A DNA stretch of 64,000 nt, taken from assembly GCF_002102155.1 (NCBI RefSeq), contig NZ_LQOU01000028.1:62001-126000 (forward strand), given 5' to 3'. Source of the DNA: Mycobacterium europaeum. GTDB lineage: Bacteria; Actinomycetota; Actinomycetes; Mycobacteriales; Mycobacteriaceae. Position 1 is the stretch's first letter; every line of letters begins with the position of its first letter. The notes beneath the pieces are model-generated. The model was not told the DNA's origin. It saw only the letters and a program-made list of their open reading frames with translations, and ran no database searches. The translations under genes were made by a program, and so were the position numbers. Positions 10,132 through 19,779 of the stretch are shown here, one piece after another.

Positions 10132-11276
10132 CCGTCGGGGACTCGCTGGCCGCCCGTTGGCGGGTGGCCCGCCCGCCGATGGCCGGGCTGCACCTGGACA
10201 GCGCGGCCTGCTCGCGACAGAGCCTGGCGGTGATCGAGGCCGCCGCCCTGCACGCCCGCAACGAATCCGAAGTCGGCGGCTACGTCGCGGCAGAGGCGGC
10301 CGCGCCCGCGCTGGACGCCGGGCGGGTCGCGTTCGCCGCGCTGGCCGGCATGCCCGACGCCGAGGTGGTGTTCACCACCGGCTCCCTGAACGCGCTCGAC
10401 CTGCTGCTGGGCGCGTGGCCGGCCGACCGACGCGCGGTGGCGTGCCTGCCCGGCGAATACGGCCCCAACCTGGCGCTGCTGAACGCGCACGGATTCGACC
10501 GCCGGCTGCTGCCGACGCTTTCCGATGGCCGGGTCGCGCTCGATGACGCCGCGCTGGAGCTGGAGGCCGATCCGCCCGATTTCGTCCACCTGACCGCGGT
10601 GGGCAGCCACAGCGGGGTGGTGCAGCCGGTGTCGATGATCGCGCAGCTGTGCCGCGAGTTGGGGCTGCCGCTGGTGGTCGACGCCGCCCAGGCGCTGGGC
10701 CAGGTGGATTGCGCGGTCGGCGCCGACGTGACCTATGCGTCGTCGCGCAAGTGGCTCGCCGGGCCGCGCGGGGTCGGGGCGCTGGCTGCGCGCCGCGAGC
10801 TGCTGGAGGGCCTGCGCCCGAGGCTGGCGGCACCCGACTGGCTCGCCGGCTCGTTCACGGTGGCCCAGCAGCTGGAGTTCGGTGAAGCCAATGTGGCCGC
10901 GCGGGTGGGCTTTTCGCTGGCGCTGGGGGAGTACCTGGCGTGCGGCCCGCAGGCCGTGCGCGCACGGCTGGCCGCGCTGGGCGCCACCAGCCGCCGGGTG
11001 CTGGCCGACGTGGCCGGCTGGGCGGTGGTCGAAGAGGTCGACGAGCCCAGCGCCATCACCACCCTGGCCCCGGTCGAGGGCGCCGATCCGCAATCGGTGC
11101 GGTCCTGGCTGCTCGCCGAGCGGCGGATCCTGACCACCTACGTCGGCGTGCAGCGCGCGCCCCTGGAGCTGGCCGGCCCGCGACTGCGGATCTCGCCGCA
11201 CGTCGACACCACGGCCGACGATGTGGAGACCTTCGCCGAGGCGCTGATCGCCGCGACCGCGGCGACGTCGGGTTAG
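10128..11276 (+). CDS. egtE: EgtE, PLP-dependent C-S lyase of ergothioneine synthesis
   Basis: 382 residues from the GTG at 10128 (GTGA overlap with egtD). A class-V aminotransferase/cysteine desulfurase fold; it splits hercynylcysteine sulfoxide to ergothioneine. The PLP lysine is K208 in [11 protein letters not shown], and the cofactor Asp lies in [11 protein letters not shown] about 22 residues earlier. It ends the operon. A weak inverted repeat (11277-11329) lies between it and the convergent methyltransferase gene. Confidence 0.93.
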   Translation: MTVGDSLAARWRVARPPMAGLHLDSAACSRQSLAVIEAAALHARNESEVGGYVAAEAAAPALDAGRVAFAALAGMPDAEVVFTTGSLNALDLLLGAWPADRRAVACLPGEYGPNLALLNAHGFDRRLLPTLSDGRVALDDAALELEADPPDFVHLTAVGSHSGVVQPVSMIAQLCRELGLPLVVDAAQALGQVDCAVGADVTYASSRKWLAGPRGVGALAARRELLEGLRPRLAAPDWLAGSFTVAQQLEFGEANVAARVGFSLALGEYLACGPQAVRARLAALGATSRRVLADVAGWAVVEEVDEPSAITTLAPVEGADPQSVRSWLLAERRILTTYVGVQRAPLELAGPRLRISPHVDTTADDVETFAEALIAATAATSG

Positions 11277-11329
11277 AGATCGACGCCGGCGCGCAAAAGT
11301 GCGAGCAGGGCCCGCGGTGACGTCGATTT
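11277..11329. terminator. Possible bidirectional stem between convergent genes
   Basis: AGATCGACG at 11277-11285 pairs, with one G-U, to CGTCGATTT at 11321-11329, between egtE and the convergent methyltransferase gene. The same core (cgtcgatttcggcg) recurs at 55898-55962 in another convergent junction. Confidence 0.4.
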
Positions 11330-11351
11330 CGGCGCGACCGGCCCTGTCGTT

Positions 11352-12053
<702 letters not shown>

Positions 12054-13526
12054 TCAGCACTCCCAGGTGTGCACCGGCTCGTTGGCGTGCATGTGCGCGC
12101 AGTACCGGCGCAGCATCTCGGCCAGCGCGGCCGGCCTTGTCATCCCGCCGTCTTCCAGCGCGCGCACGGTGGACACCTGCCAGCTGGCGCCGTTGCGACC
12201 GGTCCTGGCGCGGCCCTCGATCACCCCGAGGAAGCGGTCCCGCACGTCGGCGTCCACCCCCCAGCGGCGCAGCCCCTCGTCGGCGATCGGCAGCAACGTG
12301 TCCAGCACCAGTGCGGTCGCCGTCACCTGGCCGCGGCCCGGCCAGCGCAGGCGGGCATCGATGCCGTCGCGCGCCGCCGCAAGGAAATTCTCTTGCGCGG
12401 CAGCGAAATCCATGCCGGCCCACAGCGGATCGTCGTCCTCGGACAGGCGGCGCAGCATCCCGTAGAAGAAGGCCGAATTGGCCAGCATGTCCACGACGGT
12501 CGGCCCCGCCGGCAGCACCCGGTTCTCCAGCCGCAGGTGCGGCCGCCCCTGCACCACGTCGTAGACCGGGCGGTTCCACCGGTACACGGTGCCGTTGTGC
12601 AGCCGCAGCTCGGGGAGGCGCGGCGCCCGGCCGGCCGCCAGCTCCGCGACCGGGTCCTCGTCGGACACCTCCGGCAGCAGGGCCGGGAAGTAGCGGATGT
12701 TCTCCCGGTACAGGTCGAGCACCGAGCCGATCCAGCCTTCGCCGAACCACACCCGCGGCCGCACGCCCCGGGATTTGAGCTCCTCGGGCCGGGTGTCGGT
12801 GGACTGGGTGAACAGCTCGATGCGGGTCTCGGCCCACAACTGGTGGCCGAAGAAGTACGGCGAGTTGGCGCCCAGCGCCAGCTGCGGGGCGGCCACCACC
12901 TGTGCGGCGTTCCAGTTCGCGGCGAATGCCTCGGGTGCCACCTGCAGATGCAATTGGGTACTGGTGCACGCGGATTCGGGCGCGATCGACACGGCCTGCC
13001 AGCTCAGCGGCTCGGGGCCGGAGATGTCGATCGGGATGTCGTCGCCGCGGGCGGTGAAGATCGACTCGTTGAGCGCCGCGTAGCGCCGGGAGTCGCTCAT
13101 CCAGCCGGTGGCCAGGTGTTCGGGCATCAGCGTGGGCAGGATCCCGATCATCACGATGTGCGCACCGCCCGCGCCGGCCTTGATCTCGGCGGCGTTCAGG
13201 CTGGCCCGCACCTCGTCTTCGAGATCCAGCGCGGTGTGCCCGGGCAGGGCGTGGGGCGGCACGTTGAATTCGATGTTGTAGGCGCCCAATTCCGGCTGGA
13301 ACGCCGGATCCCCGATCGCGTCCAGCACATCGCGGTTCGACATGGCCGGCTGATAGTCGGCGTCGACGAGGTTGCACTCGATCTCCATGCCGGTGAGCGG
13401 CTTCGCCGAGTCGAAGTGCGACCGGGCCAGCATCGTCTCCAAGACGTCCAGGCACAACTGGAGCTTCCGCCGGTATTCCCGCCGATGTGCGCTGTTGTAC
13501 GTGGTGCGCTTGACCTCTTCGCCCAC
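12054..13526 (-). CDS. Glutamate-cysteine-ligase-like (GCS2) protein, Rv3698-like
   Basis: 490 residues with carboxylate-amine ligase features: LTGMEIECNLVD, AYNIEFNVPP and GGAHIVMIGILPTL, and the later ENRVLPAGPTVVDMLAN segment. The family joins glutamate to an amine by ATP; the actual substrate of this mycobacterial branch is not known. It is distinct from EgtA, which is encoded just beyond. It diverges from glpK across an 84-base gap that holds a perfect palindrome (13544-13558). Confidence 0.83.
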   Translation of the reverse strand: MGEEVKRTTYNSAHRREYRRKLQLCLDVLETMLARSHFDSAKPLTGMEIECNLVDADYQPAMSNRDVLDAIGDPAFQPELGAYNIEFNVPPHALPGHTALDLEDEVRASLNAAEIKAGAGGAHIVMIGILPTLMPEHLATGWMSDSRRYAALNESIFTARGDDIPIDISGPEPLSWQAVSIAPESACTSTQLHLQVAPEAFAANWNAAQVVAAPQLALGANSPYFFGHQLWAETRIELFTQSTDTRPEELKSRGVRPRVWFGEGWIGSVLDLYRENIRYFPALLPEVSDEDPVAELAAGRAPRLPELRLHNGTVYRWNRPVYDVVQGRPHLRLENRVLPAGPTVVDMLANSAFFYGMLRRLSEDDDPLWAGMDFAAAQENFLAAARDGIDARLRWPGRGQVTATALVLDTLLPIADEGLRRWGVDADVRDRFLGVIEGRARTGRNGASWQVSTVRALEDGGMTRPAALAEMLRRYCAHMHANEPVHTWEC

Positions 13527-13543
13527 ACCGCCGATGGAACAGG

Positions 13544-13558
13544 GTTACCGGCGGTAAC
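13544..13558. promoter_or_regulatory. Palindromic operator candidate upstream of glpK
   Basis: A perfect 7-bp inverted repeat around one base (GTTACCG-G-CGGTAAC) sits 18 bases before the GCS2 ligase start and 52 bases before glpK. Its form is that of a TetR/GntR-type dimer site. The binding protein is not identifiable here. Confidence 0.5.
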
Positions 13559-13610
13559 GCAAGCTGCCCGGCCGCTTGTCGGGCGCGGCGGACCGTGATG
13601 GACTCCTGAC

Positions 13611-15131
13611 GTGTCCGCCGAGTTCGTCGCCGCCATCGATCAGGGAACCACCAGCACCCGGTGCATGATCTTCGATCATGACGGCGCCGAGGTGGCCCGC
13701 CACCAGCTCGAGCACGAACAGATCCTGCCGCGCGCCGGCTGGGTCGAGCACGACCCGGTCGAGATCTGGGAGCGCACCTCCTCGGTGCTGATGTCGGTGC
13801 TCAACCGCGCCAACCTGTCCGCCGATCACCTTGCGGCGCTGGGCATCACGAACCAGCGGGAAACCACGCTGGTGTGGAATCGGCGCACCGGGCGGCCCTA
13901 TTACAACGCGATCGTCTGGCAGGACACCCGCACCGATCGGATCGCGTCGGCGGCCGAACGCGACGGTCGCGGGGAGGTGATCCGGCGCAAGGCGGGCCTG
14001 CCCCCGGCGACGTATTTCTCCGGCGGCAAACTGCAGTGGATCCTGGACAACGTCGACGGGGTGCGCCAGGCCGCCGAGAGCGGCGACGCCCTGTTCGGCA
14101 CCGCCGACACCTGGGTGTTGTGGAATCTGACCGGGGGCGCGCGCGGCGGTGTGCACGTCACCGACGTGACGAATGCCAGCCGGACCATGTTGATGGATCT
14201 GGAGACCCTGGACTGGGATGACGAGCTGTTGTCCTTCTTCTCCATCCCGCGCGCGATGCTGCCGGCGATCGCGCCGTCGTCGTCGCCGCAGCCCTACGGC
14301 GTCTCCGCGCAGACCGGGCCGGTCGGCGGCGAGGTGCCGGTCACCGGTATGCTGGGCGACCAGCACGCGGCGATGGTCGGCCAGGTGTGCCTGTCCGAGG
14401 GCGAGGCGAAGAACACCTATGGCACCGGGAACTTCTTGCTGCTCAACACCGGCGAGACCATCGTGCGGTCCAAGAACGGGCTGCTGACCACCGTCTGCTA
14501 CCAGTTCGGCGGCGCCAAACCCGTGTACGCGCTCGAGGGTTCGATCGCGGTCACGGGCGCGGCCGTGCAGTGGCTGCGCGACCAGCTGGGCATCATCAGC
14601 GGTGCGGCGCAAAGCGAGTCGCTGGCGCGTCAGGTCCCCGACAACGGCGGAGTCTATTTCGTCCCGGCGTTTTCCGGGCTGTTCGCGCCGTACTGGCGAT
14701 CGGACGCGCGCGGCGCGATCGTCGGGTTGTCGCGGTTCAACACCAACGCACACCTGGCCCGCGCGACGCTGGAGGCGATCTGTTACCAGAGCCGCGACGT
14801 GGTGGACGCGATGGCGGCGGATTCCGGTGTGCGCCTTGAGCTTTTGAAGGTCGACGGTGGGGTCACCGGCAACGACCTGTGCATGCAGATCCAGGCCGAT
14901 GTGCTCGGCGTCGACGTGGTCCGCCCGGTGGTGGCCGAGACGACGGCGCTGGGCGCGGCGTACGCGGCCGGTTTGGCGGTGGGGTTCTGGGCCGACCCGG
15001 CCGACCTGCGGGCCAACTGGCACGAGGACAAGCGCTGGACGCCGGCCTGGACCGACGAGCAGCGCGCCGCCGGATACGCGGGTTGGCGCAAGGCGGTGCA
15101 GCGGACCCTGGATTGGGTGGACGTCACCTAG
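13611..15131 (+). CDS. glpK: Glycerol kinase
   Basis: 506 residues from a GTG start. FGGY-family kinase that phosphorylates glycerol to glycerol-3-phosphate for lipid synthesis and catabolism. The ATP-phosphate loop is [11 protein letters not shown], the glycerol-contact region is [14 protein letters not shown], and [12 protein letters not shown] and [16 protein letters not shown] are the two later signatures. Length and motifs are complete. It ends at a large hairpin shared with the convergent padR gene. Its position matches Rv3696c. Confidence 0.95.
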   Translation: MSAEFVAAIDQGTTSTRCMIFDHDGAEVARHQLEHEQILPRAGWVEHDPVEIWERTSSVLMSVLNRANLSADHLAALGITNQRETTLVWNRRTGRPYYNAIVWQDTRTDRIASAAERDGRGEVIRRKAGLPPATYFSGGKLQWILDNVDGVRQAAESGDALFGTADTWVLWNLTGGARGGVHVTDVTNASRTMLMDLETLDWDDELLSFFSIPRAMLPAIAPSSSPQPYGVSAQTGPVGGEVPVTGMLGDQHAAMVGQVCLSEGEAKNTYGTGNFLLLNTGETIVRSKNGLLTTVCYQFGGAKPVYALEGSIAVTGAAVQWLRDQLGIISGAAQSESLARQVPDNGGVYFVPAFSGLFAPYWRSDARGAIVGLSRFNTNAHLARATLEAICYQSRDVVDAMAADSGVRLELLKVDGGVTGNDLCMQIQADVLGVDVVRPVVAETTALGAAYAAGLAVGFWADPADLRANWHEDKRWTPAWTDEQRAAGYAGWRKAVQRTLDWVDVT

Positions 15132-15140
15132 CGCCTCGAT

Positions 15141-15206
15141 GCCGCGAGCGTGCGTGTCTGTACAACGACACGCCGGTGCGGTCGTACATTTGCGCACGCT
15201 CGCGGC
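15141..15206. terminator. Large hairpin between convergent glpK and padR
   Basis: A perfect 14-bp inverted repeat (15141-15154 with 15193-15206) has a 38-base interior that can itself pair (TGTACAACGACA against TGCGGTCGTACA). It starts 10 bases after the glpK stop and ends 9 bases before the padR stop, fitting a two-way terminator. Confidence 0.75.
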
Positions 15207-15214
15207 AAGAGGGC

Positions 15215-15931
15215 TCAGTCTTCGCCGAGGATGCCGTAGACCTCGCGCCGCGCGTTGTTGAGAATTTCGACGATGCGCTGCTGCTGCTCGGCGGTGGCGG
15301 TGTGCGCGGACTGCGCGACCGCCCCGAACAGCTGGCCGACGGCCGCCCGCAGGTTCATCTGACCCGGGTCGGCGCCCTCGGCGATCTCGTCCCACGGCGG
15401 GGTCTCGACCTTTTCGGCCGCCGCGCGGCCCTCGTCGGTCAGCTCGAAGAGCTTCTTGCTGCCCTCGGTTTCGCTGGCGGTGATCAGGCCCTCGTCGGTC
15501 AGCAACTGCAGCGTGGGGTAGACCGAGCCGGGGCTCGGCTTCCAGAGCCCGTTGCTGCGTTCGGCGATCTGCTGGATCATCTCGTAGCCGTGCATCGGCC
15601 GCTCGGCCAGCAGCGCCAGGATGGCCGCGCGGACATCGCCGCGCTTGCCGCGGCCGGGGCCGCGCCGCCAGCCGCCGCGCCGCCCGCCCGGCCCGAAGCC
15701 GAATCCCGGACCGAAGCCCGGACCGAAGCCCGGACCGAACCCGGGCCCGAATCCGGGACCGAAGCCCGGGGGGCCGTCGTGGCCGGGGCCGTGCTCGCGG
15801 AGGTTTTCGAAGAACTCGTGGCGGGCCCGCCGCCGGGCGCCGTGCAGGGCGCGTCGATGAATGTCGGGACCGAAGCCGAAGCCCGGCCCGCCGGCGAACG
15901 GGCCACCAGGGGGGGTGAATGGGTGATTCAT
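15215..15931 (-). CDS. PadR-family transcriptional regulator with GFGP repeat arm
   Basis: 238 residues. A winged-helix PadR domain (about 95-175: AILALLAERPMHGYEMIQQIAE, GSVYPTLQLLTDEGLI) is followed by a helical dimer region. The first 90 residues are unusual: Gly/Phe/Pro-rich with six or more GFGPGFGP steps encoded by a 12-bp tandem repeat. An AT-rich palindromic pair just upstream (15983-16006) is a likely auto-operator. PadR proteins mostly repress a nearby transporter or a stress gene; the target here is not clear. Confidence 0.88.
   Translation of the reverse strand: MNHPFTPPGGPFAGGPGFGFGPDIHRRALHGARRRARHEFFENLREHGPGHDGPPGFGPGFGPGFGPGFGPGFGPGFGFGPGGRRGGWRRGPGRGKRGDVRAAILALLAERPMHGYEMIQQIAERSNGLWKPSPGSVYPTLQLLTDEGLITASETEGSKKLFELTDEGRAAAEKVETPPWDEIAEGADPGQMNLRAAVGQLFGAVAQSAHTATAEQQQRIVEILNNARREVYGILGED
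15694..15775. repeat. 12-bp tandem repeat coding GFGP units in padR
   Basis: Imperfect 12-base units (core ccggaccgaagc on the plus strand) are repeated about six times and encode the GFGP steps of the PadR N-terminal arm. Copy number is probably strain-variable. Confidence 0.75.
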
Positions 15932-15982
15932 GTCTTTTCCTTACGTCTGAAGGGGAAGCGCACCGTGCGCTTCGAAGTATCA

Positions 15983-16006
15983 CGATATATCGAAAACTAT
16001 CGCGAT
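15983..16006 (-). promoter_or_regulatory. Twin palindromes upstream of padR
   Basis: CGATATATCG (15983-15992) and ATCGCGAT (15999-16006) are two perfect palindromes in an AT-rich patch 52 bases before the padR start. PadR regulators commonly bind ATAT-type dyads in their own promoter, so this is the best auto-operator candidate. Confidence 0.6.
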
Positions 16007-16114
16007 GCAACGCTCTGGTGCCGAATTCCGCGCAGCTCCGACCGAGGAACCGTGTGGCCTGCGGTGATGGCGGGACCCTGCGCCCGCCGGGCCGGGGGCC
16101 GGATGGTCCAGGGC

Positions 16115-16141
16115 GGTTTGCACCCCACGGGCGGCGGGTAG
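16115..16141 (+). promoter_or_regulatory. SigF-type promoter
   Basis: GGTTT (16115-16119), a 16-base spacer and GGGTAG (16136-16141) match the mycobacterial SigF consensus GGTTT-N15-17-GGGTA. The -10 ends 10 bases before the ATG at 16152. Confidence 0.7.
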
Positions 16142-16151
16142 GAACTCTGGG

Positions 16152-16544
16152 ATGAACGCGGACAACTCCCACCTGACGGCGGGCAGCGGGACCTCCACCG
16201 CGACCGGCCCCGGTCAGGGCGGCAGCGGACGCGAACGCAACGTCTGGCCGTGGGTCAACTGGGGCCTGGCGCTGGCCACGGTGCCCGCCGCCGCCATCGT
16301 GATGCTTTTTGCGCTCGGTGCGGTGATGAGCACCGACGGCTGCGCCGACCGCAGCTGCCCCAACCTGGGACACGGCGGGATCAATTTCGGGGTCGCGTTC
16401 TACGGCGCGCCCGCGGTCGCCGTCGTCGTCATCGTCATCTCGCTCTTCACCGCGAAGCGCCGCGGCGGCATCGCCGTTCCCCTGTGCGGGTGGGCGCTCT
16501 TGATCGCCGACGTCGGCCTGATGGCGGCCAGCGTCTCCGGTTAG
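16152..16544 (+). CDS. Small membrane protein of unknown function
   Basis: 130 residues. A polar Gly/Ser/Thr-rich N-terminus is followed by three hydrophobic helices (about 36-58, 82-100 and 109-127). Two Cys in DGCADRSCPN lie in the first outer loop and may pair. No family recognised. It sits directly behind a SigF-type promoter and its stop is 9 bases from the convergent RDD gene, so it is a single-gene unit, probably stress-induced. Confidence 0.7.
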   Translation: MNADNSHLTAGSGTSTATGPGQGGSGRERNVWPWVNWGLALATVPAAAIVMLFALGAVMSTDGCADRSCPNLGHGGINFGVAFYGAPAVAVVVIVISLFTAKRRGGIAVPLCGWALLIADVGLMAASVSG

Positions 16545-16553
16545 CCCGGCCGG

Positions 16554-17423
16554 TCAGCCCGGCGGCGAGAAACCGCCCGGTCCGGCGCTGGGCGGGGGCT
16601 GCCGCGGCGCCTCCGCGCCCGGCCAGAATCCGGCCGGCGGTGGCGGCCCGGGCGGCCACGGCGCGGCACCCCACGGCGGCGCGGCGGGGCGAAGCCGCGC
16701 CAGCTCGCGGCGGTGCCGTTCGGCGAGCACGGCGGCGAGGACCAATTCGGGCGGTGCGCCGGGCGGGGGCGGTGGGGCGATGCGGGACACCACGTCGCCG
16801 GCGATGCGGTAGGCCATCTGCTGGCGTAACTGGCGATCGAGTTGCGGTGCCCGCGAGAGGAATTGGCGCGCAACCTCGGCCTGGCCGGGGGACAGCCCGG
16901 ACAGTTGCAGCGACGCCGCCCACCAGGCCAGCGACGGCGGCATCATCGGCGGGGGGCCCAGCCGGGGTCCGCGCTCGTTGATGACGACGGTGCCGGCGAA
17001 GATGTCGCCGATCCGTTTGGCCTTCGGCGACAGGATGCTGCAGATGACGGCCGGACTGCCGAACAGCATCCAGATCTCCACCACCGCCGCCAGGGCCCGA
17101 AACAGGGCTTGCCGGAAGCGTTCTGGGCCGCCGTCGTCGGACACCACGCGCAGGCCCATCGCGATCTTGCCGACCGAGCGGCCGCGGGTGGTCGTTTCCA
17201 GGATGACGGGATAGCCGACGATCACCACCACCGTGAAGATGAGCAGGACGGCGGTGCTCAGCGCGCTGTCGTACTGGGTCAGCGTGGCGGCCCACAACAT
17301 CAGGCCGAGCAGGTAGCAGACGGCGATCACCGCGATATCGATCAGTGCGCTCACGGCGCGCACCGGCAACTGGGCGATCTGCACATCGAGCACGACGGCG
17401 TCGCCGGTCACCACCTCCGACAT
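16554..17423 (-). CDS. RDD-family membrane protein (Rv3695-like)
   Basis: 289 residues from the ATG at 17423; the frame stays open further but is antisense to the neighbour. The RDD domain (about 10-150) has three membrane helices with LPVRAVSALIDIAV and the TRGRSVGKIAMGLRVV signature. The C-terminal 140 residues are Pro-rich and cytosolic. RDD proteins of this place are predicted transport or stress proteins of unknown substrate. It diverges from the SpoIIM-like gene over 36 bases, a pairing often seen beside MoxR-DUF58 operons. Confidence 0.85.
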   Translation of the reverse strand: MSEVVTGDAVVLDVQIAQLPVRAVSALIDIAVIAVCYLLGLMLWAATLTQYDSALSTAVLLIFTVVVIVGYPVILETTTRGRSVGKIAMGLRVVSDDGGPERFRQALFRALAAVVEIWMLFGSPAVICSILSPKAKRIGDIFAGTVVINERGPRLGPPPMMPPSLAWWAASLQLSGLSPGQAEVARQFLSRAPQLDRQLRQQMAYRIAGDVVSRIAPPPPPGAPPELVLAAVLAERHRRELARLRPAAPPWGAAPWPPGPPPPAGFWPGAEAPRQPPPSAGPGGFSPPG

Positions 17424-17459
17424 AACACCGAACGCTACAGGGCGATTAGGCTGCGCAGG

Positions 17460-18452
17460 ATGGACGTCGACGCATTCGTGCTGGCGCATCGCGGTACCTG
17501 GGACCGCCTCGACCGGCTGGTGGGACGGCGTCGCTCGCTGACCGGCGCCGAGGTCGACGAGCTCGTCGAGCTGTACCAGCGGGTGTCCACCCACCTGTCG
17601 ACGCTGCGTTCGGCCTCCTCGGATTCGGTGCTGATCGGTCGGCTCTCCAGCCTGGTCGCCCGGGCCCGTTCGGTGGTGACCGGCGCCCACGCGCCGTTGA
17701 GCAGTACGTTCGCCCGGTTCTGGACGGTGTCCTTCCCGGTGGTCGCCTACCGCTCGTGGCGGTGGTGGCTGGGCACGGCGGTGGCGTTCTTCGCCGTGGT
17801 GGTGGTCATCGCGCTGTGGGTGATCGGCAACCCCGAGGTGCAGTCGGCCGCCGGAACCCCAAGCGACATCGAGCAATTGGTCAACCACGACATCGCCTCC
17901 TACTACAGCGAACATCCCGCGGCCGCGTTCGCCCTGCAGATCTGGGTCAACAATTCCTGGGTCGCCGCACAGTGCATCGCGATGTCGGTCCTACTGGGGC
18001 TTCCGATTCCGGTCGTGCTGTTTCAGAACGCCGCCAACCTGGGGCTGATCTCCGCGCTGATGTTCCAGGCGGGCAAGGGCGGCGTGCTGCTCGGGCTGCT
18101 GGCCCCGCACGGGCTGCTGGAACTGACGGCGGTCTTCCTGGCCGGGGGAGCGGGGATGCGGCTGGGCTGGTCGGTGATCGCACCCGGCGACCGGCCCCGC
18201 GGACAAGTGCTCGCCGAACAGGGCCGCGCCGTCGTGTCGGTGGCGATCGGACTGGTGGCCGTGCTGTTGGTCTCGGGGTTGATCGAGGCGTTGGTGACGC
18301 CCTCGCCGCTGCCGACGTTCGTTCGGGTCGGCATCGGCATCATCGCCGAGGCGGCATTCCTTTCCTACATCGTGTATTTCGGCCGCCGCGCGGCGACGGC
18401 GGGTGAGACCGGCGACATCGAAGACGCGCCCGACGTGATCCCCACCGGATGA
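17460..18452 (+). CDS. SpoIIM-family integral membrane protein (Rv3694c-like)
   Basis: 330 residues. A helical head (about 1-95) is followed by five or six membrane segments and the family core VLLGLLAPHGLLELTAVFLAGGAGMRLGWS. DUF95/SpoIIM proteins are normally linked to MoxR AAA ATPases and RDD proteins, and that setting is present here. The family's role in non-sporulating bacteria is unknown. The stop is 4 bases from the convergent DUF58 gene. Confidence 0.88.
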   Translation: MDVDAFVLAHRGTWDRLDRLVGRRRSLTGAEVDELVELYQRVSTHLSTLRSASSDSVLIGRLSSLVARARSVVTGAHAPLSSTFARFWTVSFPVVAYRSWRWWLGTAVAFFAVVVVIALWVIGNPEVQSAAGTPSDIEQLVNHDIASYYSEHPAAAFALQIWVNNSWVAAQCIAMSVLLGLPIPVVLFQNAANLGLISALMFQAGKGGVLLGLLAPHGLLELTAVFLAGGAGMRLGWSVIAPGDRPRGQVLAEQGRAVVSVAIGLVAVLLVSGLIEALVTPSPLPTFVRVGIGIIAEAAFLSYIVYFGRRAATAGETGDIEDAPDVIPTG

Positions 18453-18456
18453 GCGG

Positions 18457-19779
18457 TCAGAGCCGGCCGGTGGCCTTCATCGCCAGATAGCGGTCGGCCA
18501 GTGCGGGCGCCAGTTCGGTGGGCGGGGCGTCGACGACCTCCACCCCGCCGCGGCGCAGCCGGGTGGCGATCGCGCGGCGGTCGTTGCGGGATCGTTCGGC
18601 CGCCGCCGCGTCGTAGACGGCGGCGGGATCCGAACGCCCGGCGGCCATGTGGTCCACCCGCGGGTCGGCGACGGCGGCCACCATCAGGTGATGTCTCGCC
18701 GACAACTGCGGCAGTACCGGCAGCAATCCCTCGTCGAGCGCCGTCGCGTTGAGGTCGGTCAGCAGCACCACCAGCGACCGTCGGCGGGCCCGCCGGGCGA
18801 TCGTCGAAACCATTGCGGTCCAGTCGGGTTCGAGCAGCGCGGGCTGCAGGGGTGCCATCGCCTCGACCAGCTGGGCGAGCAGTTCGGTGCGCGACGCGCC
18901 GAACACGCCGGCCCGGCTGACCCGGTCGTGGGCGAGGAAGTCGACGTGGTCGCCGGCCCGCGACGCCAGCGCCGCTAGCAGCAGCGCGGCATCCATCGAC
19001 CAGTCCAGCCGCGGCCAGCCCGCGGGATCGGACGCGGTCGGGTCGACGCCGACCCGGCCCGCCGAGGTGCGCCCCGTGTCGAGCACGATCACCACCCGCC
19101 GGTCGCGTTCGGGTCGCCAGGTGCGGACCACCACGTCGGCGCGGCGCGCGGTGGCGCGCCAGTCGATCGACCGCACGTCGTCGCCGACGACGTATTCCCG
19201 CAGCGAATCGAATTCGGTGCCCTGGCCGCGGATCAGCGTCGGCAACAGCCCGTCGATCTCGCGCAGTTTGGCCAGCCGGGCCGGCAGGTGCTTGCGGGAC
19301 AGGAACGGCGGCAGTACCCGGATCAGGCCCGGCACCGCTTGCGACACCTGCCGGCCCGCCAGCCCCAGCGGACCGATGGACCGGGCGGTGACCAGCGCTG
19401 CGCGCTGCTCGCCGCGGCGGACCGGTCGCAGCTGGGACTGGACGTGCTGGTGCTGGCCGGCGGGGATGTTCACCGGATGGATGCGGGGCCGCGCGCCGGC
19501 GCTGGGCGGCCAGGCGTCGCGGACCTGGCCGCGGAACCTGCGCCGACCGTCGTTGTGGATCAGTAGCCCGACGTCGACCTGCTGGGCGAGCCGGGCGGAA
19601 CGATCCGGGGAGCGGGTGTAGCGCAACTTGCGGGTGCTGGCCGCCAGCCCGGCGTCCGCGGCCACCACGACCAGGAGCGCGACCAGAAGAAACACGAAAG
19701 TCGCTGCGGGCAAGGGCGACAGCGCGATGGGCAGGACGCACAGCAGCGCGACCAGCCCGGTGCGCCCGGTCAGGACCAC
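18457..19779 (-). CDS. DUF58 protein with vWA-like fold (Rv3693-like)
   Basis: 440 residues from the GTG at 19779, the same length as Rv3693; the start shares one base with the moxR2 stop (TAGTG). Two N-terminal helices (about 1-45) are followed by a cytosolic part with the DUF58 signature GTEFDSLREYVVGDDVRSIDWRA-type region and a von Willebrand A-like domain with VIVLDTGRTSAG and VVLLTDLNA. In MoxR systems such proteins act as substrate or metal-dependent partners of the ATPase. Confidence 0.9.
   Translation of the reverse strand: MVLTGRTGLVALLCVLPIALSPLPAATFVFLLVALLVVVAADAGLAASTRKLRYTRSPDRSARLAQQVDVGLLIHNDGRRRFRGQVRDAWPPSAGARPRIHPVNIPAGQHQHVQSQLRPVRRGEQRAALVTARSIGPLGLAGRQVSQAVPGLIRVLPPFLSRKHLPARLAKLREIDGLLPTLIRGQGTEFDSLREYVVGDDVRSIDWRATARRADVVVRTWRPERDRRVVIVLDTGRTSAGRVGVDPTASDPAGWPRLDWSMDAALLLAALASRAGDHVDFLAHDRVSRAGVFGASRTELLAQLVEAMAPLQPALLEPDWTAMVSTIARRARRRSLVVLLTDLNATALDEGLLPVLPQLSARHHLMVAAVADPRVDHMAAGRSDPAAVYDAAAAERSRNDRRAIATRLRRGGVEVVDAPPTELAPALADRYLAMKATGRL

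Noticed and set aside
13545..16373. 942-codon minus-strand open frame
   Set aside because: Antisense to glpK and other-frame to padR; Arg/Gly/Pro-rich composition without domains. GC-rich DNA gives such frames by third-base bias.
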